Assembly: GCA_964035575.1 (NCBI GenBank) | Contig: OZ037847.1 | Location: 1,386,001 to 1,450,000 of the forward strand | Direction of reading: 5' to 3' | DNA length: 64,000 nt | Origin: Rhynchopus sp. YZ270_cl-10 | Taxonomy: Eukaryota > Euglenozoa > Diplonemea > Diplonemida > Diplonemidae | Position numbers and translations under genes: made by a program | Shown here: in pieces, positions 1 through 8,433 of the stretch | Numbering within the stretch: the stretch's first letter is position 1 | Layout of the letters: every line of letters begins with the position of its first letter | Notes under the pieces: generated by a model | Told to the model about the DNA's origin: nothing | Seen by the model: the letters and a program-made list of their open reading frames with translations, nothing else | Databases searched by the model: none

Positions 1-277
1 GAACATCAAAGCGTCATATGGAGAAGTACCCTTCCTCGTTGTAAAAGGGGGGGTGCTCAATGTACAGATTTTTTTTTGTAGATTTTTTTCAAATTAGAAC
101 TATGTTTTGCAATTTGAAGGATGGAGGTTTTTGTTGCAATGCAAAAGACATAGAATGTTAGAGATGGAAAAATTCCCCTACCCCGGTTGTAATTTTTTAC
201 AGTACTTCTCAGTCGACATTCCGGGTGCTCTTGTTGATGTCCGGTATGGTGGCGGTGGTGGTGGTGATCCGCAGTGA
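1..277 (+). CDS. 3' end of a gene cut by the window edge
   Basis: Two open segments can be joined across a possible intron. Reading from base 2, the first gives an end like VPFLVVKGGVLN. A GTACAG donor at 62 and a TTTACAG acceptor ending at 202 (141 nt) keep the frame. The second segment starts YFSVDIPGALVDVRYG, runs into a glycine tract and ends DPQ at a TGA at 275-277. Both segments read as ordinary folded-protein sequence, while the intron is T-rich and has in-frame stops. I do not recognise the protein and its start lies outside the window. The donor GTACAG is not the GTATGN form used elsewhere here, so the join is tentative. Confidence 0.35.
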
Positions 278-644
278 CTGTGAGAGCTCCTCTTATTCCT
301 GAGGGTAAATAGGGCTGTGTTTCCACAGAGGTGTGTTTGCTGTACCGGTACGCACTGGTGTCATCGATGTGGCTTCTGAAAGCCAGGTGCGGCCAGGCGG
401 TCTGTGAGCCGGCAGTCAAGTTGCATACACTTTTCGTGGGTGCCGACTCCTCCAGGTTGTCTCTCCGCAGTTCTTTTCTTCAGACAATCTCCCTCTCTCC
501 CTTGAACCGCGCCCTCTCCCACGTCTTTTTTCCCTTTTCAATGCTGCCCCAAGGTCCTTCGGCAGTCTCATAACATATCGTCAACACCCCTAACCACTTA
601 TCCCCCCACCTCCCAGACACGCATTCCCTTAAATAAATGCGGAG
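278..644. other. Gene-free stretch with pyrimidine tract and AG before the next gene
   Basis: No convincing coding sequence. The last 170 bases are pyrimidine-rich and end in CCTCCCAG with the AG at 615-616, 29 nt before the ATG at 645. That tract-AG is a candidate trans-splice acceptor or the end of a leader intron. Confidence 0.4.
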
Positions 645-1824
645 ATGAATTTACACAGATTTTGTGTAGTTGCGGTGCTGGCTGCACAGTGTGTGTACGC
701 AGAGGAGTGGGGTGCGGAACAATGGGAGGATATGCCTGAACCGGAGTTCCACGATGCTGATGCACTTGCAGCCTTTTTTGGGGACACAACAAACACAACC
801 GAATCGAACGTTACTACGGAGGCCCCTGACGGTGACAACACAACCGATGTGCCTGCAACCCCTCAGCCACCACCACCAGTAGACAACACGACCACCCCCA
901 CAACCCAAGCCCCCAACACCGCCACACCAAACCCCACCTCCGAGACGTACCTCCACCTCCGCATCAACGAAGGAACCTGCATCATGGACCCCGGGTATTC
1001 CTACTACATCCCATTAGGGACAAACGCCTTTCAACAGTTAGGGGTCTGTCTACAAGGGGTGTACATAAATTCAACGGGGCAGAGTGTTTCGTTTTATTAT
1101 ACCTTCAATGGATGCGATCTTGTGGCAAGGTGTAATGCAGACCAAGAAGGGCAGGTGGTGGCATCGTTATTGAATCCGGCGGATTGTGTGATGATTAGTG
1201 AAACGCATTCTGCGAGGGTGGTGGGGATGTGTCCGGAAAGTACGGAGATATATCGTGTGGTGTTGCAGGATTATGTGGGGTTTGCGATTAACGCGTTTCG
1301 CATGGTAGTGTCTGAGGTGCTGCCTGTTGCTATGGGGAATGTTGTGGTGCTTAAGTTTGGGGTCGAGAAGGAGGAGGACGTTGTGCAGCAGGGGTGGGGT
1401 GGCGGGTTTGCTGTGTACTTTCAGATCATTGACATCTACCAGTTATCGATAGATGAGCTGGTAAGGGCGATGGTTAGCTCGCCGCTCTCCCCATTGAACG
1501 TCCTCTACAACTCCACGCAGACGCTGCACACCCTTCAAAACGCAACCTCCATCACCGTCACCGACAAAGTCGTCGTCACCCAAGTGCACGAAGAATCGGA
1601 CACACCCATGTGGGTCTACCTGGTAATCGGTCTCATGGGGTTCGCGTTGTTAGCCCTGCTCGTCTCTTTGGTGTATTGTGTCTTCCCGACAGCATCAGAG
1701 AGGGAAGATGCTAAGGTATGTAGATTTTGTGTGAAATTGAAGTAAAATAATTAAAAAACTCAAACAGATTGAAAAGACCCGCCGAAGTCTGAACTTCTCC
1801 CATTGTCGCGTTTCCGAAATCTAG
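645..1824 (+). CDS. Secreted type I single-pass membrane glycoprotein, unknown family
   Basis: Two exons, 645-1715 and 1768-1824, joined over a 52-nt GTATGT...ACAG intron in phase 0, give about 375 residues. Residues 1-19 form a signal peptide ending VYA. Next come an acidic patch and a Thr/Pro/Asn-rich stalk (about 47-100) with many N-x-T sites (NTT, NVT, NTTD), as in a mucin-like ectodomain. A cysteine-bearing globular region follows (about 100-320). One hydrophobic helix (about 322-346) leads to a short charged tail, to which the second exon adds IEKTRRSLNF... with several basic residues. Without splicing the tail would end KVCRFCVKLK. I do not recognise a family; a surface or flagellar-pocket protein is a guess from topology only. 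The ATG is the first in frame after the tract-AG at 616. Confidence 0.8.
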
Positions 1825-1982
1825 ATTTTTTGTTTTTTTTTTTTTCATTTTTGTTAATCTGTTGGGGTGAGGGAGAGGGGGTCCGTAGTTGCTGCCCACG
1901 CTGACTTTTCATTGCATGCCTTGCTTATAGGGTGTGTGTTGAAATTGGGTATCTGTGGGTATTTTTTTTGTGTTATTTAAGT

Positions 1983-2014
1983 GGTGACTAAAGCACGAAA
2001 GGCTTAGAATCATC
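1983..2014 (+). repeat. Family A hairpin copy
   Basis: GGTGA pairs with TCATC (one G-U) and CTAA with TTAG, around the loop AGCACGAAAGGC. It is followed by a T-rich run, as in most copies. Confidence 0.65.
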
Positions 2015-2820
2015 TTTTATTTTTCAATTTTTTTCTCTTGGAGGGGAGAGAAGAGGTTCTGTGCATAGCTGTGCGCGTCTTATAATTAGATTGTTTTCCC
2101 TTCTATTTTCACCGAGATGTTATTTTTCTGGAAAAAAATAAGTGGATTTGTTCATATTTTTTTCTCTAATCTGTGGCTAGTTTTTTGCTGAAAAGAAAAA
2201 TAAAAAAGCAGCCTTCGCCCCTATCCCCCATTCAAAGGGGTCTAGCTATAGAAAGGGTAGCTTTTTGTCTGGATGGTAGATGAACATTCAGCACTTTACT
2301 GTCACACACCCCCACTTTTTTGTGTGTGGTGCGCATGTGTTCAATAGATTTCAACAAAAAAAAAGTTAAAGTAAGGGTGGTGCTTTCGGAAGTCGGTCAA
2401 CGACCTGTCGGTGACCTGTCAATCTCAGGGGGGGGGTGTGTATAAAGTCCCTGTGTCAGCGACCTGTCAATATCGACCCCTCCCGGAGCACCAAAGGGGG
2501 AAGGTGTCAGACCAGAGAGTTTCTAATGTTCCATTTCTGCCACCTTTAAGGCGTGAGGTGTGCTGCCTACGTCGGCATGGGCAATTGTCGATGCAGAAGA
2601 AAAAAAAGTGAACAAAAAGGGAGATGTGCCAAAACGCGTCCTATCCTCTTGAAGGCCACAACTGTGGACAGAAATATAAAAAGCTGCGCGCGCGTGAGAC
2701 ACATTCATCTTTCAAGTTATTTTTTGTCTTTTTTTGACACATGGTGAGGGTGCTGTTCAAAAAGCTATGATATGGTGGCCTTTTTTGTGTTGACCCCTCC
2801 CTCTTCTTTTTGAGGCATCA

Positions 2821-2846
2821 CTCCGTGGGCTCGATAGCCCACGGAG
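2821..2846. repeat. Perfect 11-bp inverted repeat, CGAT loop
   Basis: CTCCGTGGGCT and AGCCCACGGAG are exact reverse complements around CGAT, with partial pairing beyond (CAC/GTG). It lies 10 nt before a family B hairpin. Nothing indicates a terminator, as no T-run follows. Confidence 0.6.
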
Positions 2847-2855
2847 TAGTGTCAG

Positions 2856-2891
2856 GTGCCTGCGTCCAAGAGGTGCTTGCGCTTATCAACC
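2856..2891 (+). repeat. Family B hairpin copy
   Basis: GTGCCTGCGTCC, then AGAGGTGCTTGCGC, then TTATCAACC. The outer pair GTGC/GCGC contains a G-U. The CAAC box follows at the family's usual place. Confidence 0.5.
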
Positions 2892-3068
2892 TTTGAAGGT
2901 GGAGACTCAGGATCACATTACAAACTTTTTTTTTCTCCCCCTTTTTTTTTGTCTGAACGCCCTGTATCATCATTCCTTCGTGTTCCACCTGCAAAGCTCT
3001 ATCTGCCAGTTCGAAGTATTCCGATGTCTCTAGTGTCTTATGTTTTTACTTTTACCTTTTTACTTTTC

Positions 3069-3125
3069 AGTGCCCTGCGTCCGCCGATGTACGGTTGTGG
3101 CGTTTTGCACTTTCCAATTTCTCTT
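3069..3125 (+). repeat. Family B hairpin copy
   Basis: AGTGC pairs with GCACT, and inside it CGCC pairs with GGCG, around a GATGTACGGTTGT loop. TTCCAATTTCTCTTTTTT follows. The copy at 59244 has the same arrangement and a similar loop. Confidence 0.6.
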
Positions 3126-3386
3126 TTTTCCTATTTCCCAAATCCCGGGCAATCAATACTTGCTATGTACTTCAGAGGTTGGCGCACATCTTCGAAGTCG
3201 TTTTTTCATTTATCGGTTTTGATTGTTTATTCCCCCACCACCACTGTTGACTCTGCCTATGAGAAGTAACTAAGCACCTTCCCTATACGAAAACCCCCCC
3301 ACCATATCCCCCCTTTTTTCCACATTGTGCAAGCTAATTCACACTCCTTCACTACATTTTCCAGCGATCCCTCATCTCCCCTCCCA

Positions 3387-5378
3387 ATGTCGCTTTTTGA
3401 ACCACAACAACGAGTCTTCGCGAAGTCATTTAATGAGGCAGTACCCGTCAAACCTGCAGTACCGGCAGCAGGGGGTGGGGAGGATGCAGTGTTTCCTGGG
3501 GCACCGCGGGGGCATGGTGAGAGCTCGTCAGATGAGCAGTCAGATCCGTCAGCTTTGAGCGATGCACAACAACAGCAACGCAGCTCTGGCCCACCGGATG
3601 ATGTGTCTTCAGAAGGCGATGTGGAGTCTGACAGCGCCGCACCTTCCGGTGATCGTGCACAAGGTAGTGGAGGAGGGAACCACACCCAGAGTGGACAACA
3701 GCAGGCGGCAGACCGCCACCGTGCCTCTCAGCTAATCGAAGTTCTGCCCCGTAAGGATAGCGTACTGCCGTTTGCGGAAACCCCACCTCCAGCTGCACCA
3801 CCTGACCCGATGGATATGGGGTTGGATACACCACCGTTGTCGAGGCAGAAGGAGAAGGAGAAGGAGAAGAAGGTTAAAAGGAAGGAGAAGGAGAAGGATA
3901 CAGAGAAGGAGAAGGGGAAGGAGAAAAAACGAAGTTCCAGCAAAACGCAGGAGAAGCAAAAGCAACGACATAACAGTGCTGCGATCATCGCGATGTGGTG
4001 GCAGGAGAGGCAGCAAAAGCGTGCTGCGGCAGAGCAGCGACCGCATTTGGACTCTCCGTTTTCTGTGGAGCGGAAGCTGCGTGAGGAGCTGAAGCGGGCG
4101 GCGCAGGCGAAGCGGGATGCAAACAAGGCGCGTCGCAAGGAGCGGCGGCGGCAGCGTGATGTGCTTCTCGCCAAACGCCATGCCGAGCGCGTCGAGCACG
4201 ACGCCCCCATCAGCAAACGACGCTCCAGTGCAGAGATTGCCGCAGAACAGGCCCTACACGAAAAGAACCTCCAAATGCAGCGACGCATCGAAAGCAACGA
4301 ACGCCGCAAAAAACGCCGCGAAGCGGACACTGGAAAACGCCGTGCCCAACTCGAACAAGCGCAAGAACAAGCAGAGGCCGAGCGAAAACAGCAGCTCGAC
4401 GAAGCCCGAGAACGCAAACGACAGCAAACCCTCTCCCGCATCCAGGACATGAAGGAGCGGCATAAGGAGAACGAGCTGAAGGAGCACTTCCACAACCAAG
4501 AGCTCCGCAAGGTGCTGCAGAGGCGACCCCTGCACGAAGTCAACCAACGTGCCGACGAAGTACGCAGAGAGGAAGAGCGGCAGCAACTTGAAGCACTCAG
4601 GAAGAAGCGCGCACTCCACGAAGACCTGATGACCGGCATCCACTCGCACCAACGCTGGCACCAAGAACGATACCTCAAGGAGCGTCAGGGGCGGATCGAC
4701 AATGCGGCCAGCCCACACGCCAACGCACCATCCCCAAGCTACTATTCGGGTCAGGCACATGAACTCCTTGTAAAAGAACGCCACGAGATGAAACGGCAGG
4801 AGGAGTTGAAGCACCATGAACAGGAACTGCGGAGGGAACGCATGAATAAGTTCTCTGAGCTTGTCAAGGTCATGTACGCACCACAGGGGCATGTGGCAGA
4901 AGAGTTGAAGAAGCTCCCACCACTGCCTGCGCCTGCACAACAGCCGCACCCAGAAACCGTCGTGAAAAAGCTTGGCAACGAATACATGCGTGCAGGGAAC
5001 AATATTGCCAAAGCGCACCCAAAACAAAGTGACGACAGTGAGCCTGTCCATCGTCGCAACACACGTGGTGTCCTCGGGGATAAGTATATGCGCTATGCAC
5101 AAAAGCACGCCAAGCCACTCCACCAAGCGCACTACGACTCGGAAGAACGTACCAAAGAGCTGCGCCAGCTTAGAAAGAAAGCAACACGGCTTACAACATG
5201 TCTCGGAGGCATGTTGGACGATGAATCGGTATGGATTTTTTAAGATGAACAAAAAAAAGAGGGGGTATGGGGAGAGAGTCACACCAAATAACAAATAACG
5301 CAACAGAATGACGGCGACCAGTACTTCGATGCAATCCTTGCCAAGATGGACCTCCTAAAAGCTCTCAATAGTGAATGA
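3387..5378 (+). CDS. Large charged coiled-coil protein with KE-rich tract
   Basis: Exons 3387-5228 and 5307-5378 are joined over a 78-nt GTATGG...AACAG intron, phase 0, giving about 637 residues. The chosen ATG follows CCAG at 3361-3364; an earlier in-frame GTG-type extension is unlikely. The N-terminus is Ser/Gly/Asp-rich and disordered. A KEKEKEKK-type tract is next (about residues 155-190), then a long Arg/Glu/Gln-rich coiled coil (about 195-520). Near the C-terminus two related blocks occur, KLGNEYMRAGNNIAKAH and VLGDKYMRYAQKHAKPLH, sharing LGxxYMRxxxxxAKxxH. The last exon adds NDGDQYFDAILAKMDLLKAL, an amphipathic helix. No enzyme motif is seen. Trichohyalin-like composition of this kind is common in axonemal and cytoskeletal proteins, but a role cannot be assigned. 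Confidence 0.8.
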
Positions 5379-6299
5379 ATGTATTTGTGGTGTGCATTTT
5401 TTTTTCTTACATAAGCGCACCACAGGCATTTCTCTTTCAAGTATTCTCTTTTGTTTGTCTTTTCTCTTTTTGTATTGGGATCCTTTCTTGTCTTTTTGTT
5501 GCCACTTTTTTTTGTTTTTGTTTTTCTTTTTTGTATTCTCCTTCTCGAAAGAGCTGGAAGCTGATTACCCCACACTGAGAGAACAGGCGGGAGCAAGAAA
5601 AACGGTGTGGTGTATATTGTACGACGATGAATCAACTTTTGTTTCTTGTGGTCGGAGTTGGGGGGTTGGGAGGGGGTGGCACGACAGTGTAAATTTTCTG
5701 CACTATCAACTTCACTTTTGGTTTGCTTTGCTTCTTGGCCTTTGTCCCATTTTTTTTTTTCTCTTTTCTGGAAAATTAGCGACACACTGTGTTGACAATT
5801 CTCCAACTTTTCTGCCTGCAATTTTTGCCGCATGGTTTGTTGTGCTTTGCTTTGCTTTGCCGGGGCTGTACCTTTGTTTTTCTGTACGATCTATCTTTTG
5901 TGCATTTTTTTCTCTTCCAAAAACGGAGGTGCCTGCATCAACTACAGTTTTTTTTTTCTCTTCCAAAAACGGTTTTTGGGGTCCAACAGCTTTCCAGCTG
6001 TGTGACATGCCCAAATCCCCTTTTCTACCACACGAGGTGTTTCAGTCCATCTCACTTCCCCCAACCCTTTTTCTTCTTGCTCGAATGAAGCATTTTTGGG
6101 TTTCTTACATTACCCTCTCTTTCCCAGCATCTGCTGCGATTATGGAGAAAAACAAAAACAAAAAGAATAGCACCGCATCTTGGTGTCTCCACTAATACAA
6201 AGTTTCAAAAACCCCCCTCTTCTCCCTCTCTTTTTCCCATTACCCACTACCCCCCTACCCTCCTACCCAATCACATTACCATTTTAGACCAAAAATCCA
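5379..6299. other. T-rich intergenic stretch
   Basis: The open frames here are Phe/Leu/Cys-rich translations of T-runs and are not credible genes. A 20-bp block reading CTCTTCCAAAAACGG after a T-run occurs twice (about 5911-5926 and 5958-5973), with GTGCCTGCATCAAC between the copies. A GTG...CTGCACTATCAACTTCAC family B remnant lies at 5696-5718. The end is C-rich with ATTTTAG at 6281-6287 before the next ATG. Confidence 0.45.
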
Positions 6300-7046
6300 A
6301 TGATGACGAGCACCCATGAGCTCACCAAACTAAATGCGATGAGGTCTTTAGAGCCTGCGGCGGTGATTGGGTTGGATTATTCGAAGTATATGAATAGCAC
6401 AGCAGACTTGGATCGAAACGGGCGATTGAGGGGAATGAGCGACGAGGAGTTGATCGTTTTGATACGCGACCGGGTGACGAGACGGTTCAAACACTCACGA
6501 CTTGCTTTCAACTATATGGTACGTGGCGCCTCGGCGATGAATAAGACAGCACAGCATCAACAGCCACGCATCACCCTAGACGGCCTGCACAGCTGTCTCA
6601 ACGCCTGGGACATCCCCATCTGCGAGGCGCGGCTTCGTAAGATCATAGCGATCTACGAGCCACAGCCGGATGTAGGGCTGGACTACACAGCCTTCGCAGG
6701 CATCCTCTCGCAAGAGTCGACGACAGATCTTAAAGAAAGAAGGGAGCTCAACGCATCGCTAGAAGGCAGTGGGGGTGGGGGTGGCAAGCCAGTGTCGCGT
6801 TCCACAGCGTCGGCAGTGCTGCAGAGAACAACGGCGTCGATTCCATCAGGGAGGTTTGCTGATTATGATAGGACTATCAAGGTGTGTTTGGAGAAATTTT
6901 TTGTAATCAAAATTCTAAATGAACCAAAAAAAATGAAAAAATATTTTTTAAAAAATCCCAACAACTATTCGCAGCTGTACGGATGCGGGAACGGCCTTGA
7001 TATCAACTCCGACGGAACAAACAACGGTTTCTTTGTCTCTGATTAA
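6300..7046 (+). CDS. Small protein with degenerate EF-hand pair
   Basis: Exon 6300-6881 and exon 6975-7046 are joined over a probable GTGTGT...GCAG intron of 93 nt. That intron has no in-frame stop, so its retention would only add 31 Lys/Asn/Phe-rich residues. Spliced length is about 217. Residues about 55-140 carry a helix-loop-helix pattern (FKHSRLAFNYMV, ITLDGLHSCLNAWDI, LDYTAFAGILSQ) as in EF-hand pairs of ciliary calcium-binding proteins, but the loops lack the regular Asp/Asn ligands, so calcium binding is doubtful. The last exon contains GLDINSDGTNNG, with a DxNxDGxxNG arrangement that could be half of another loop. The start follows a C-rich tract with AG at 6286-6287. Confidence 0.6.
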   Translation: MMTSTHELTKLNAMRSLEPAAVIGLDYSKYMNSTADLDRNGRLRGMSDEELIVLIRDRVTRRFKHSRLAFNYMVRGASAMNKTAQHQQPRITLDGLHSCLNAWDIPICEARLRKIIAIYEPQPDVGLDYTAFAGILSQESTTDLKERRELNASLEGSGGGGGKPVSRSTASAVLQRTTASIPSGRFADYDRTIKVCLEKFFVIKILNEPKKMKKYFLKNPNNYSQLYGCGNGLDINSDGTNNGFFVSD

Positions 7047-7425
7047 ATTAAATAACCCCTCATAATCTCCAAAAAGGAGAGCAGGCGCGATGGGGGGGTA
7101 ACCCCACATCCCCTTCTTTCCTTTTTCCCCCTCCTTTCCTCCCTTTCCCCCTTCACAGAGGGAAAGGTTGGTCTTCTAACCCATTTTCTTTTTTAAATAA
7201 CCCACATCCATCTCCTTAATAGATCTAACAAAACGAACCTCCAAAAAACCCTCTTCATTTTTTTACAATCCAACCACCCCCCCTCCAAACCATAATTTTC
7301 CCTCCCCTTTCCCAGAGTTGGGGAAAAAAAAACACATTCTTTCTTTTAAACATCCCCCCGATTTTTATACGGCACTCTACCACCTAAAAACTTTTCTGAG
7401 TTTCTTTTTTCTTTTTTTCAACGAA
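7047..7425. other. Pyrimidine-rich intergenic stretch
   Basis: Long C/T tracts with CCCAG at 7311-7315. No gene or repeat family recognised. Confidence 0.4.
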
Positions 7426-8223
7426 ATGCAACTTTCCCGTGAAGGTCTTTGCCAAAGCGCGCTTGTTGCCGAGGCAGGTGCACGCTATCGAGACATGGCA
7501 TCTGCTATGATGGAAATTGCAGAAATGAATATCGGTCTTAGGGAAGGGGAACGACATACATTGGCCATAGCGTATGCGAAGGTTTTGGGTGAAAGCATTG
7601 CGCGGCTGAAGGGGCTTGATGTGCTTCTTGCTCGGGATTTGGGTGATGAAGTGCGGGCAAGTCTTCTCTCGGTTCGCGATATTGCGACAACAGAGCTTTG
7701 GAACGACTGCTGCAAAATCACTGATATGATAGTTAATCATCTTCTCCCTTCCGCTACATCATCTTCTGGGGAGGTTTTTTATAAGAAATGGCATGCTGAC
7801 ACACTGAGGTGCGCAGCTGCGCATACTGAAGGAAACAAAGCGCGAACCCTAACCCACGCGGCAACAGAATGCTATGAAACCGCGGTGCAGGCTGCGATGT
7901 TGGAGCTGCCACCTACCTCCTCTACGCGGCTGTCTTTGATACTAAATTTTTCGACGTTTCTTGCAGGGGTTCTTGACAACACAGAGCGTGCCTACATGCT
8001 ATCCTCCACAGCAGTGGAAGATGCAGCCTCCGAATGGCCTGCCCACCGCCGCACTGGAGGAGACAGCGCCGCAAAGGCAAGCCTCCTCCTCCGTCTCCTC
8101 CACATCAACTCCACTGCATGGAAAGCGCAATCTCCTCTTGACGCTGCAGGCGACACGGATACAAACGATGATAACAGCTCTCTCGGCTCAACCCACGATG
8201 ATTCTACTATAACATGGCATTAG
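7426..8223 (+). CDS. Divergent 14-3-3 protein
   Basis: 265 residues, a usual 14-3-3 length, single exon. Family landmarks run in order: ALVAEAGARYRDMASAM (helix 2), ERHTLAIAYAKVLG (for NLLSVAYKNVVG), FYKKWHADTLR (for FYLKMKGDYYR), YETAVQAAMLELPPTSSTRL (for the AxxxAxxELxPTHPIRL block), LNFSTF (for LNFSVF) and LLHINSTAW (for LLRDNLTLW). 14-3-3 dimers bind phosphoserine peptides. In human zeta the phosphate is held by Lys49, Arg56, Arg127 and Tyr128. Here the aligned residues are Ala51, Ile58, Arg128 and Cys129, so three of four are lost, while the Asn of LNFS is kept. The tail is Asp/Ser/Thr-rich. The fold is confident; phosphopeptide binding is doubtful. I chose the ATG at 7426 because upstream codons are low-complexity and need a TTG start. 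Confidence 0.85.
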   Translation: MQLSREGLCQSALVAEAGARYRDMASAMMEIAEMNIGLREGERHTLAIAYAKVLGESIARLKGLDVLLARDLGDEVRASLLSVRDIATTELWNDCCKITDMIVNHLLPSATSSSGEVFYKKWHADTLRCAAAHTEGNKARTLTHAATECYETAVQAAMLELPPTSSTRLSLILNFSTFLAGVLDNTERAYMLSSTAVEDAASEWPAHRRTGGDSAAKASLLLRLLHINSTAWKAQSPLDAAGDTDTNDDNSSLGSTHDDSTITWH

Positions 8224-8433
8224 AAAAAAAAATAGTTCAGTTTTTTCTTTGGTTGAAATAGGAAATAGAAACAGCGTTTTGAATACATTGTTTTGCGTCT
8301 GCAGAGACAAGTTTGAGGTGTTGTGTGTTTTCACAACCTCTCCCAAAGGGGGGTTTATTTTGGTGTGATGAGTGTTTCTATTTCCCCTCCTCCTTCCCTC
8401 CTCCCCACCGTCATTTACAGAAAAATAATAATA

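Larger units (their letters stand above)
1825..3386. other. 1.56-kb intergenic stretch with hairpins and short repeats
   Basis: No supported gene. It holds a family A hairpin (1983-2014), a GACCTGTC motif repeated three times within 2402-2470, a related ACATTCATC remnant near 2692-2709, a perfect inverted repeat at 2821-2846 and two family B hairpins (2856-2891, 3069-3125). The end is T-rich and then C-rich, with CCAG at 3361-3364 just before the next start codon. Confidence 0.5.

Noticed and set aside
57-419. Minus-strand 120-codon frame with a His run
   Set aside because: Antisense of the glycine tract of the partial plus-strand gene; no other support.
2821-2846. Intrinsic terminator
   Set aside because: A perfect hairpin, but the genome is eukaryotic and no T-run follows.
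3728-5303. Minus-strand Arg/Ser/Phe-rich and Leu-rich frames
   Set aside because: Antisense of the Lys/Glu/Arg-rich coiled-coil gene; composition is that of a reversed charged repeat.
5371-6195. A 274-codon plus-strand frame rich in Phe, Leu and Cys
   Set aside because: T-run translation with two near-identical direct repeats inside, no domain, and a non-typical start context.
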